A DNA stretch of 20,263 nucleotides, taken from positions 1 through 20,263 of IMG/VR virus record IMGVR_UViG_3300025151_000398, one strand, 5' to 3'. The stretch comes from a virus. Below the pieces are notes generated by a model that was given only the letters and a program-made list of their open reading frames with translations, did not search any database and was not told the DNA's origin. Below, piece after piece: positions 12,517-20,263 of the stretch (position 1 is the first letter of the stretch; each line of letters starts with the position of its first letter). The position numbers and the translations under genes are program-made.

Positions 12517-13332
12517 ATGGCAATAAACGTAAATACTGTATATCAAACAGTCCTGTCTATATTGAATAAAGAACAGAGAGGTTATTTAACTCCTGATGAA
12601 TTTAACAAGACAGCAACACAGGTTCAACTTGAAATATTTGAAAAATATTTTGAAGATTTAAATCAACAAATACGTGTGCCGCAAACTGATTTAGACTATG
12701 CTGATAGATTTTTAAATCTAGATGAAAAGCTTGCTATATTTAAAACCTATGGTGAAGCTACATATAACACTACAGACTATCCGGGCATAAAATACTTTAA
12801 ACTTCCAACAACAGATGCTTACAATGCGCAAGCAGATGTTCATACTTTAGGTACTGTAACATATACAGATTCTTACGGAAATATAACTGAACTCCAAAGG
12901 TTATCAAGAACTGATTTTTATAATATTCAAAAATCACCGCTAACAAAAGCTAACGAATCTTTTCCAACTTATTTATACGAAAGTTTACCAAATCAAAACA
13001 TAGCTGGTCAATCTTTAATAGAAAACTCACCAAGAGTTTTATATGTAAATCCTTCTACTATAACATCAGGTATAAACGTAGATTACATAAGAAAACCTAG
13101 TGATGTTAAATGGGGTTTTTCTATTGCTGCTAGAGGTAATTATATTTTTGATGATAACTTTTATAATCCTGGTTCTGGTCAAGGATCTAAAAACTTTGAG
13201 CTACACGAGTCTGAACAAACTAACGTTATACTTAGAATATTAGCTTATGCAGGTATAATTATAGAAGATCCAACTATAGTTCAAATAGCATCTCAGCAAG
13301 TTTCAGGTAGAGAAGCAAACAAAAAAAGTTAA
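12517..13332 (+). CDS. Ring/connector protein of the podovirus neck
   Basis: This is a 271-residue protein. Its N-terminus contains the block NKEQRGYLTPDEFNKTATQV (17-36) followed by QLEIFEKYFEDLNQQ, which I associate with ring or connector proteins encoded just after the capsid region in crAss-like and uncultured marine phages. The rest is mixed alpha/beta, with a central beta-rich segment and an IRKPSDVKWGF motif in the C-terminal part, and ends in a helical region (NVILRILAYAGIIIEDPTIV). There is no signal peptide. It lies 3 bases before the gp4-like adaptor gene, in line with assembly of successive neck rings below the portal. The family call rests on remembered motifs, not on an alignment. 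A general head-completion protein is the alternative. Confidence 0.72.
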   Translation: MAINVNTVYQTVLSILNKEQRGYLTPDEFNKTATQVQLEIFEKYFEDLNQQIRVPQTDLDYADRFLNLDEKLAIFKTYGEATYNTTDYPGIKYFKLPTTDAYNAQADVHTLGTVTYTDSYGNITELQRLSRTDFYNIQKSPLTKANESFPTYLYESLPNQNIAGQSLIENSPRVLYVNPSTITSGINVDYIRKPSDVKWGFSIAARGNYIFDDNFYNPGSGQGSKNFELHESEQTNVILRILAYAGIIIEDPTIVQIASQQVSGREANKKS

Positions 13333-13335
13333 CGT

Positions 13336-14871
13336 ATGTCATTATTAAAAGAAACAAATCGGCAATATTACGAAGGCGCTCAAGGCTTTAGATTTAATAC
13401 CTCAGATCAAGATGAATTTCTTACGTCTACACCATGGACTTTAACAACAACGTTTAATACTGATTTAGTTTTTGGTAGTTACGATCCATCACAAGTTAAC
13501 TACGCTTTAAACAACTTTAAATTATACTCTAGTTTAACAGCGACGCCTGGTAGTTGGACAGAATACACTGATGCGTATACAGTTTCTGGTAACACGATTA
13601 CACTTGGGCTTGTAACTTCTACTGTTAATTTAAGTCCATCATCACCAAATAATTATATAGATGTTGCAACTGATTCTTTAACCTCTAATGTAGAGATTGG
13701 AGCATTATTACTTATGCCAGATGCTACTTGGTCCTCTGGTATGAGTGGTAACAACGGATGGGCGTTTGTTAGCAGTGTAACCGATCAAGGTGGTAATTTA
13801 ACTAGAATACAATGGAGTGGTCAAGGTTACGGTAATGCTTCATACAACCCAAATACATCAGTTACTATAATTAATTACGTTAAAGAACAATCACGGCCAA
13901 CAACGTATTTTGTTGTACAACTTAAAAAACTTGATGGTGGTGAATACGCAAGCACCCAACAAGAAAAAGCATACGGAACTACTGTGGAAAAAAATTATGG
14001 TAGTTATGCTTATATTAGTTTAGATGAGGTTATAAATAACTTTATAGTTGCTTACGTCGGCCAGGGTAAACTAATACCTAGTGCTAAAAGAACTGATTTA
14101 ATTTTTCACGCAAAGAGAGGTTTACAAGAGTTTAGTTATGATACGTTAAAAAGCATCAAATCACAAGAGCTAACTATACCTCATAGTTTATCGTTACCGT
14201 TGCCACAAGACTACGTTAATTACGTAAGAACTTCTTGGGTAGATGAATTAGGTGTTCAGCATGTTATATATCCATCTAATAACCTTACTGATTCACCTTA
14301 TGAAATACCTTTGCAAGATGACAAAGGTGTAGCGGTTCAAGACAACTTTGATAAGAATATAGAAGGAACTTCTATAGTAGAAAAAAGATGGAAAACAAAT
14401 AAAATCGAACAAATAAATCAATTTTACGACCAAGAACAATATAACATGGGTCTTGATTGGTGGGGTTATGATTGGGGTTACGGAGGTAATTTACTTTGGG
14501 GTTACGGTCAATTATACGGAAACGATCCAAAGCTTGCGCAATACAATGGTTGGTTTAATTTAAATGAAAGAGAAGGTAAGATATCTTTCTCTAGTAACCT
14601 TAGAGATAGGCTAATAGTGTTAGAATACGTCTCAGATGGTCTAGCATATGATGGCGATACTAAAGTTCCTAAAATGGCAGAAGATGCGTTGTATGCTTAT
14701 ATGTCTCATGCTGTGCTAGCAAGCAGAATTAATCAACCAGAATATTTAATACAAAGATTAAAGCGAGAAGCTAGCGCTAAATTAAGAAATACTAAAATAA
14801 GATTATCTAATATTAAGTTAGATGAAATAACGCAAGTAATGCGTGGTAAGTCTAAATGGATAAAACACTAG
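13336..14871 (+). CDS. P22 gp4-like head-to-tail adaptor with an N-terminal beta-rich extension
   Basis: This is a 511-residue protein in two parts. The core (about 228-511) starts YISLDEVINNFIVAYVGQGK and continues with KRTDLIFHAKRGLQEFSYDT, SLPLPQDYVNYVRTSW and FSSNLRDRLIVLEYVSDGL. These are the blocks I know from gp4-like tail-accessory proteins of crAss-like phages, which attach under the portal and bind the tail. Residues 375-395 form a striking Trp/Tyr/Gly loop (WWGYDWGYGG, then NLLWGYGQLYG). The first part (about 1-225) is Ser/Thr/Asn-rich and beta-rich, and is not expected in P22 gp4, which is only about 166 residues. It looks like an added, probably surface-exposed domain. The gene begins 3 bases after the ring-protein stop and ends 6 bases before the stabilisation gene. 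Confidence 0.78.
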   Translation: MSLLKETNRQYYEGAQGFRFNTSDQDEFLTSTPWTLTTTFNTDLVFGSYDPSQVNYALNNFKLYSSLTATPGSWTEYTDAYTVSGNTITLGLVTSTVNLSPSSPNNYIDVATDSLTSNVEIGALLLMPDATWSSGMSGNNGWAFVSSVTDQGGNLTRIQWSGQGYGNASYNPNTSVTIINYVKEQSRPTTYFVVQLKKLDGGEYASTQQEKAYGTTVEKNYGSYAYISLDEVINNFIVAYVGQGKLIPSAKRTDLIFHAKRGLQEFSYDTLKSIKSQELTIPHSLSLPLPQDYVNYVRTSWVDELGVQHVIYPSNNLTDSPYEIPLQDDKGVAVQDNFDKNIEGTSIVEKRWKTNKIEQINQFYDQEQYNMGLDWWGYDWGYGGNLLWGYGQLYGNDPKLAQYNGWFNLNEREGKISFSSNLRDRLIVLEYVSDGLAYDGDTKVPKMAEDALYAYMSHAVLASRINQPEYLIQRLKREASAKLRNTKIRLSNIKLDEITQVMRGKSKWIKH

Positions 14872-14877
14872 AATTAA

Positions 14878-17800
14878 ATGGCGGAAAGTAAAAACATTTT
14901 TATAAAATCCAAAATGAACAAAGATCTTGATGATCGTTTGTTACAACAGGGTGAATATAGAAATGCTGTTAATATACAGGTAAGTAAGTCAGAGTCAGAA
15001 GATGTTGGAGCTCTAGAAAATATATTAGGTAATATAAAATCAATTGACACTGGTAGTGGCCATGCTATAGTAGGTTATTTAGTTTCAGAAAAAAATTCTT
15101 CTGTTTATCTATTTACAACAAATAATAAAATAGTTGGAAATCCAAACGGAGATTATTCTAAAAATTCAACTTGTCAAATAGTAGAATACATTTGGAATGG
15201 CTCTAGCTTTAGCACTACTAATTTATTAGTATCAGGAGCATTTTTAAATTTTTGGGAAGGATCGCCTATTGTGGCAAACTTATTAGAAGATTTTTTGTTT
15301 TTTACAGATAACAGAAATCAGCCTAGAAAAATAAATATACTTTTAGCAAGAGAATCATCTACGCATTATCAAACAGAAGATGATATAAGCATTGCTAAAT
15401 ACACTCCATATGTAGCCCCTTTACTTTATCAAACTTCTCCTTTATCACCTGGTGATTACGAAACAACAATGAAAGATGTTGTTAGTGAATATCTACCAGA
15501 CGGCACTACAAATAATCCATATTACAACGCTTTATACCAAGGTGATCCAGATTATTTAGAAGATAAATTTGTAAGATTTGGATATAGATTTCAATATGAA
15601 GATAATGAATACTCTGTGTTTTCACCTTTTACTCAAGAATGTTTTATACCAAAGCAAGACGGTTATTTTTTAGAGGGTGATGAACAGCAAACTGTAGCTA
15701 GTACGGTGGTTTCTTTTCTAGAAAATAAAGTAAACCAAATTACTCTACGTATACCAATGCCTTCCGTAAGTGATCCTGCGTTACCTAGTACTACACTTGC
15801 TAACGTTACTAATCAATTTAAAATTAAAAATGTAGAAATACTTTATAAAGAATCTGACGAAATAAGAGTTTTAGTTGTTGATACTTTAAGGGCTCAAGAT
15901 ATTATTAACCAATATCTTCCATTTTATATATCAAATCCAGGAACCAGTGGTTACACTCAAGCTACAGACGTTCCTACTACAGGTGGCACTGGAACTGGAC
16001 TTATTGTTACAGTTTCCCGTGTTGACTCTGGTCAAGTTGCAGAGGTTCAAATAACAGACAATGGAAGTGGATATGTAGAAGGAGATGTAGTGACTATAGA
16101 TGCTGGTAGTGCAGATGCGACTATAACTATAAAAAATCTAAACACATTAGAATATACTTATTCAGGTACTAAACCATTTAAAACTTTACCAGAAGCGCAA
16201 ACAGTTAGGGTGTATGATAAAGTACCTGTTAAAGCTAAAACACAAGAAATAATTAGCAATAGGGTTGTATATGGTAATTTTCAAACCAAACACACTCCGC
16301 CATCAGATTTAAATTACAACGTAGGTGCTCAACAAAAATTAACTTTTGATCTTGGTACATACGGCGTTGATGCGGCTACAAGTATTGTAGAATATCCTAA
16401 CCATAGTTTAAAGCAAAATAGAAACTATCAAGCTGGTTTTGTTTTTGCAGATCGATTTGGTAGAGCTACGTCTACTGTGCTTTCTAACTCAGGATCTATT
16501 AGCTCTACAACAGCTTCGCAGTTGTCTACAGTATATTCACCTTATAACGATAGTACAGTAGATATACCAGCGTGGCCAGGAGACTCTTTAGTTGTTCAGC
16601 TTAACGACACGATACCTTTGTCGCCAAATCCAAGTTCATTATATCCAGGGGTTTACAATGGTGATCCAAACAGCGACGACTATAATCCACTAGGTTTTTA
16701 CTCTTGGAAAATTGTAGTAAAACAACAAGAGCAGGATTATTACACAGTATATCTACCTTCAGCTATGAAAGGTAATCCCTATTTTACAGGCACGCCTAGC
16801 GCAACTGAACCTCCAGAACAAAACGCATCTTTTGTTACTATTATAAACGACAACATTAATAAAATACCAAGAGATTTAACAGAAGTTGGTCCTCAAGATA
16901 AAAGTTTCAGAAGTTCTGTTATATTGTATGGTAGGGTTGAAAACACAGAATCTACGTTTAGTAATATAGGAAACGTTCAGTATTATCCTGAAAGAAGATC
17001 GTTTACAACAAACGTTATAGAAGATTTATTTGATATATTTGATGTTGCTGACTTCAACGCAACAGGTCAAGCTCCACCAATAACTAATGATAACAATCCT
17101 TATTTTGCATTTTTTAGATCAGAATCAAATCCTTTTATAGCTGAATTTATTACATCACAAACAGAGCTAGATCAATTTGGTATAACCAACGAAGCTTATA
17201 CTAACGGTACTGCGTATGATAAATTTGAAAACTTAACTATAGTAGAAACAAATCCTGTAGAATCTAGGTTAGATATATATTGGGAAACATCGACATCTGG
17301 AACTATAGCAGATTTAAATGAGTATGTTTCAAACGAAGGCGGTTCAACAATATTTGCTTTAGAAAATTTTAATTTTGAATTTAATGAAGATTTTGAAGTA
17401 TATACTGGAACTGTATTAGACCCTGAGCCAAGCAACGGCAGAGCTGTCGTTAATAACAATGGTCCTTTTTATTTTAGCGACGTATTTAACCAACCTATAA
17501 CTCAAGTATCCTTAATTAGTTTTTCAGTTACTGCAAACAACACGCCTGTTAACGGTCAGTTTGATTGTATAAAAGTACCAGCAAATGATACTGTAGTTAT
17601 AAATGGAGTTTCATATAATAATCCTTATGATTCTTTTTATATTGTAAGCACAAATAGATTATATTACGACAATAATAACTTACTTGCTCAAGATTATACG
17701 TTTTCTATAACAGTTCAAGATACTTTTGGCGCGCCTAATATAAACGTAACAAAAACAGTCGCAAACAATTTACTTGGAAACAAAGATACTGAGATAGTTT

Positions 17801-19515
17801 CTGAAACACCTTCTTCTCCAGTTGATTATGTGTATGGGTATACTCAACCATCAAATGGTTTAGCTCAATTTATAGGTACTAATGGAGGTGGTGGTAAGTT
17901 TTCAAATAACGGAGCTACTAGTCTAAACCAAAATGGTTTAAGTTTTCAAATTACAGAAGTAAGAGATGGTGGTGGTAATGTGGTTCAAACTGGAAACACA
18001 GGATTGTTTACCATGAATAACGTTACAGTAGGACAAGCTAACGAAGGTCAAATAGTAGAAACAGTTTATGGAGCTGTTACTGGCAGTCACTCAATAGACG
18101 TTCTTTTAACAGGCCCAGAAGCAACTAACGACACTACAACATATGAGTTAACTATAGGTGAAGAAACAGCAGATGGATCTTTTACCTCAACAGGATCTCC
18201 TGTTACTATTTTTAGTGATAGTGGTAGTAGAGAATGGTCTTATGGAGGCACATATATAGGTAGTTTTCATGATAGTAATTATCAATTTGGAGATAACATT
18301 CAAAACACTTTTTATCCTACAACACTTTATTGGAACAATACTCAATACAATCTTGGAGCTTGCTTTACGTCCGGCTCTCAATCAGGTACACCTACAGGTG
18401 CTCAACAATGGTATACTTCTCCGAGAGTAACAACTGACTCATCAGCAGGTTATGGTTTTACTATGGGTACAGGTATTATTTACGGTTATTTTGAAATAAA
18501 CGGGCAAATGTCTTTTAGCTCTTTTTATAATTATGTTGGAACAACTATAGCTCAAATATCTGTAGATTATAGACCTAATAGTACTTCATCTTGGGTTGCT
18601 GCTAAAGATATAGAAGGTAGAACTATATCAATGTTTAATTCAAATAGTGTTTCTAACACAAACTTTCAAGCAGATAAAAACAATGCAGGTAATTCTTACA
18701 ATCCATTTAGACAGCGTTATGGAGCTAGAGATGGCAGTAGAACTATTAACTCTGGATCTAAGGGTGCCACTCAATTTGCTAGCAGCATTAGTGATATAAA
18801 TAATTCTAATCAATGTATAGTTCCTTTTTGTTTTGTTATAGGTAATAGCCCTGTGTACAATGGTACACTTGGAAATAATTATGGTACTGGTCACGGTGAG
18901 TATAGAGTTGTAGTAGGATATAATAATGGTAGTTTTACACAATGTAGTAATAGTGGTATATCTAATAATGGCGCACAAAGTCTTTCAAATTTAGTTGTTA
19001 GAGCAGCTGATTTTTACTATGATTTTGGTAGTAATAGATCTTATGCTTATAAAATTAACACTACTGCTTTTTCTACTAGACAAAATGCTATTGACGATGC
19101 TTCCAACACATCCCCAGGCGGTTTAAATACAAATGTTTATGCTAGAGAACCTTTTGCAAGATATGTTAGTCAATTTTATACTGATCCAGGTTTAACAAAT
19201 CCTTTAGATTTAGGTAATGGTACCCCTGCTTATTTCGCTTATATGGCTGCACATATTCCTGCTACAGGATCAGATTTAGTTGCAAACGCAAGTACTAACG
19301 CAAGTGTAGACATTACTATCGCTATGGAATCCGCTCAGTTACCTCAAGGTTTTGGCGGGTCTACCGCCCCGCCTCCAGGTCATTCTGGAACAGTGAGTCA
19401 AATAGACAGGCAAACAGATAGAATGTGGACTGCTCGATTTACACGCAATACATCTGAGCCAAATGGACTTATAAGTTATAAAGTTGCTAATTCAGCAGAA
19501 CCAAAAGGTCAGTAG
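14878..19515 (+). CDS. Large tail stabilisation protein fused to fibre-like domains
   Basis: This is a 1545-residue protein. The N-terminus, MNKDLDDRLLQQGEYRNAVN followed by IQVSKSESEDVGALENILGN (together residues 13-52), matches the opening of tail stabilisation proteins (P22 gp10-like) of crAss-like phages. Later parts look modular. At about 369-420 there is a Gly-rich beta unit of the kind GGTGTGLIVTV ... GSGYVEGDVVTIDAG. At 795-808, ESRLDIYWETSTSG is a motif I recall from several phage tail proteins. At about 875-960 there is an Ig/cadherin-like region. From about 1100 onward it is Ser/Thr/Asn/Gly-rich, as in fibres or adhesins. The protein would sit at the tail tip, sealing the channel and probably carrying host-binding regions. 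It is far longer than P22 gp10 (about 470 residues). The gene starts 6 bases after the adaptor stop. Confidence 0.8.
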   Translation: MAESKNIFIKSKMNKDLDDRLLQQGEYRNAVNIQVSKSESEDVGALENILGNIKSIDTGSGHAIVGYLVSEKNSSVYLFTTNNKIVGNPNGDYSKNSTCQIVEYIWNGSSFSTTNLLVSGAFLNFWEGSPIVANLLEDFLFFTDNRNQPRKINILLARESSTHYQTEDDISIAKYTPYVAPLLYQTSPLSPGDYETTMKDVVSEYLPDGTTNNPYYNALYQGDPDYLEDKFVRFGYRFQYEDNEYSVFSPFTQECFIPKQDGYFLEGDEQQTVASTVVSFLENKVNQITLRIPMPSVSDPALPSTTLANVTNQFKIKNVEILYKESDEIRVLVVDTLRAQDIINQYLPFYISNPGTSGYTQATDVPTTGGTGTGLIVTVSRVDSGQVAEVQITDNGSGYVEGDVVTIDAGSADATITIKNLNTLEYTYSGTKPFKTLPEAQTVRVYDKVPVKAKTQEIISNRVVYGNFQTKHTPPSDLNYNVGAQQKLTFDLGTYGVDAATSIVEYPNHSLKQNRNYQAGFVFADRFGRATSTVLSNSGSISSTTASQLSTVYSPYNDSTVDIPAWPGDSLVVQLNDTIPLSPNPSSLYPGVYNGDPNSDDYNPLGFYSWKIVVKQQEQDYYTVYLPSAMKGNPYFTGTPSATEPPEQNASFVTIINDNINKIPRDLTEVGPQDKSFRSSVILYGRVENTESTFSNIGNVQYYPERRSFTTNVIEDLFDIFDVADFNATGQAPPITNDNNPYFAFFRSESNPFIAEFITSQTELDQFGITNEAYTNGTAYDKFENLTIVETNPVESRLDIYWETSTSGTIADLNEYVSNEGGSTIFALENFNFEFNEDFEVYTGTVLDPEPSNGRAVVNNNGPFYFSDVFNQPITQVSLISFSVTANNTPVNGQFDCIKVPANDTVVINGVSYNNPYDSFYIVSTNRLYYDNNNLLAQDYTFSITVQDTFGAPNINVTKTVANNLLGNKDTEIVSETPSSPVDYVYGYTQPSNGLAQFIGTNGGGGKFSNNGATSLNQNGLSFQITEVRDGGGNVVQTGNTGLFTMNNVTVGQANEGQIVETVYGAVTGSHSIDVLLTGPEATNDTTTYELTIGEETADGSFTSTGSPVTIFSDSGSREWSYGGTYIGSFHDSNYQFGDNIQNTFYPTTLYWNNTQYNLGACFTSGSQSGTPTGAQQWYTSPRVTTDSSAGYGFTMGTGIIYGYFEINGQMSFSSFYNYVGTTIAQISVDYRPNSTSSWVAAKDIEGRTISMFNSNSVSNTNFQADKNNAGNSYNPFRQRYGARDGSRTINSGSKGATQFASSISDINNSNQCIVPFCFVIGNSPVYNGTLGNNYGTGHGEYRVVVGYNNGSFTQCSNSGISNNGAQSLSNLVVRAADFYYDFGSNRSYAYKINTTAFSTRQNAIDDASNTSPGGLNTNVYAREPFARYVSQFYTDPGLTNPLDLGNGTPAYFAYMAAHIPATGSDLVANASTNASVDITIAMESAQLPQGFGGSTAPPPGHSGTVSQIDRQTDRMWTARFTRNTSEPNGLISYKVANSAEPKGQ

Positions 19516-19545
19516 AATTATAAAAAAACAAGTGATTAAATATAT

Positions 19546-20263
19546 ATGGCACTTATAGAAGTTAAATATTTTAACTCTTTTATATTAAAGAAGATAAAAA
19601 ATAATAACATACCTGCTGATCCTCCTGTTTGGGACGGGTCTAGAGGTATACCTGCTTCTATAGATGGTAATCTAACTGGATATCCTATCGTAAGCAACCC
19701 TAATGAAACTTATTCTTGGGCTATTGAAGATTCTAGAATACGTGGTGGTTATAACAACACTCAGGTTAGTTTTGGACCTAAAGCTTACGTTGTTGAGGAA
19801 GATTCTTCTGGTTCTATACGTGGTAATGCTATGATATATTCTGGCATATTTAATTCTAGAACTGGTATAAATAACACAAATCAATTTAGCGTAGGTGAGG
19901 AAATAACAAAAGGAACGGATCCTGCTAACGGTAGTATACAAAGACTATACGCTGAAGATTCAAACCTTATTATATTTTCAGAAAAGAAAGTAAGTAGAGC
20001 TTTAATAGATAAAGATGCTATATACACCGCTGAAGGTGGTGGCGTGCCTGTTAGTCAACTAAATTTAGTTATAGGTCAAATAGTACCTTATGCTGGTGAA
20101 TTTGGTATAGGTGATCACCCTGAAAGCTTTGCTGTGTATGGTTATAGAAAATATTTTGTAGATAAAAATAGAAATGCTGTATTAAGATTATCACGAGATG
20201 GTATTACAGAAATATCTAACTATGGTATGATTGATTGGTTTAGAGATAAATTAGCTGAAGTAG
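19546..20263 (+). CDS. P22 gp10-like tail stabilisation/propeller protein (partial, 3' end missing)
   Basis: The ATG at 19546 opens a frame that stays open for 239 codons to the window edge, so the gene is truncated on the right. The protein begins MALIEVKYFNSFILKKIKNN. It then shows repeated blade-like stretches: YSWAIEDSRIRGGYNNTQVS, AMIYSGIFNSRTGINNTNQF, GSIQRLYAEDSNLIIFSEKK, VSRALIDKDAIYTAEGGG, HPESFAVYGYRKYFVDKNRN and AVLRLSRDGITEISNYGMID. I recall the last blocks (HPES-x-A-x-Y, a YF-x-D run, then LSRDGITEIS-x-YGM) from gp10-like stabilisation proteins of crAss-like phages. In those phages, as I remember it, these blocks and the MNK-type N-terminus belong to one protein, whereas here they lie in two neighbouring genes. 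The 30-base gap upstream is AT-rich. Confidence 0.8.
   Translation, partial: MALIEVKYFNSFILKKIKNNNIPADPPVWDGSRGIPASIDGNLTGYPIVSNPNETYSWAIEDSRIRGGYNNTQVSFGPKAYVVEEDSSGSIRGNAMIYSGIFNSRTGINNTNQFSVGEEITKGTDPANGSIQRLYAEDSNLIIFSEKKVSRALIDKDAIYTAEGGGVPVSQLNLVIGQIVPYAGEFGIGDHPESFAVYGYRKYFVDKNRNAVLRLSRDGITEISNYGMIDWFRDKLAEV

Noticed and set aside
1231-17745. The rare octamer GGCGCGCC occurs near 1232 and near 17738, each followed by TAA
   Set aside because: It is surprising at this base composition, but both lie in coding sequence where they encode ordinary residues (G-A-P in each case), and I see no shared context beyond a few bases.
18640-18978. Minus-strand open frame of 112 codons with Ile/Thr-rich product
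   Set aside because: It is the antisense shadow of the Ser/Thr/Asn-rich tail protein; the biased composition mirrors the sense codons, and it has no start context or neighbours on that strand.
12456-19536. The 11-mer AAACAAGTGAT at 12456-12466 and again at 19526-19536, both in or next to short spacers
   Set aside because: Placement in two spacers is suggestive, but 11 bases in an AT-rich sequence with only two copies and different distances to the next ATG is weak evidence for a regulatory site.

Overview
The window looks like the late (virion and lysis) half of a short-tailed, podovirus-like phage with an AT-rich genome. All supported genes are on the + strand and tightly packed, with no gap above about 66 bases. 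I see no integrase, tRNA, CRISPR array, insertion sequence or host-type metabolic operon. A member of the Bacteroidota, probably a marine flavobacterium, is the likely host. Three observations support this: a secreted protein has a Flavobacteriia-style signal peptide (hydrophobic run ending SFS|Q); start codons are preceded by A/T-rich sequence and mostly lack Shine-Dalgarno motifs; and several proteins resemble, from memory, those of uncultured marine phages and crAss-like (Crassvirales) phages. The host assignment is inference, not a database result.

Layout. Bases 1-106 are the tail end of an upstream gene. Bases 118-2096 form an accessory cassette: two proteins with degenerate G-P/A-A-K/R motifs, and between them a 50-residue Cys mini-protein and a small HExxH protein. 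Bases 2158-2895 look like lysis functions: a secreted small protein directly abutting a gene-transfer-agent-type holin. Bases 2919-4240 hold four small overlapping genes: a coiled-coil protein, a 75-residue conserved unknown, a GroES-like cochaperonin and a probable packaging accessory. The head module follows: terminase large subunit (4240-6450), portal (6451-8862), acidic scaffold-like protein (8890-10101) and major capsid protein (10118-11563). A strong terminator hairpin lies after the capsid gene. Next come a conserved unknown (11630-12457), a second related hairpin, and the neck/tail module: a ring/connector protein, a P22 gp4-like adaptor with an extra N-terminal beta-rich domain, a 1545-residue stabilisation/fibre protein, and the first 239 codons of a gp10-like propeller protein that runs off the window.

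How the genes fit together. The GroES-like protein would help fold the capsid protein. The scaffold and capsid protein would build a procapsid on the portal, and the terminase would fill it with DNA. The ring, adaptor and stabilisation proteins would close the head and form the short tail, and the holin and secreted protein would take part in release. The most unusual features are two families of near-identical AT-rich leaders ending exactly at start codons, a pair of similar hairpins bracketing one gene, a GC-rich patch confined to the terminase ATPase core, and G-x-A-K/R-Y motif arrays shared by two otherwise unrelated proteins.
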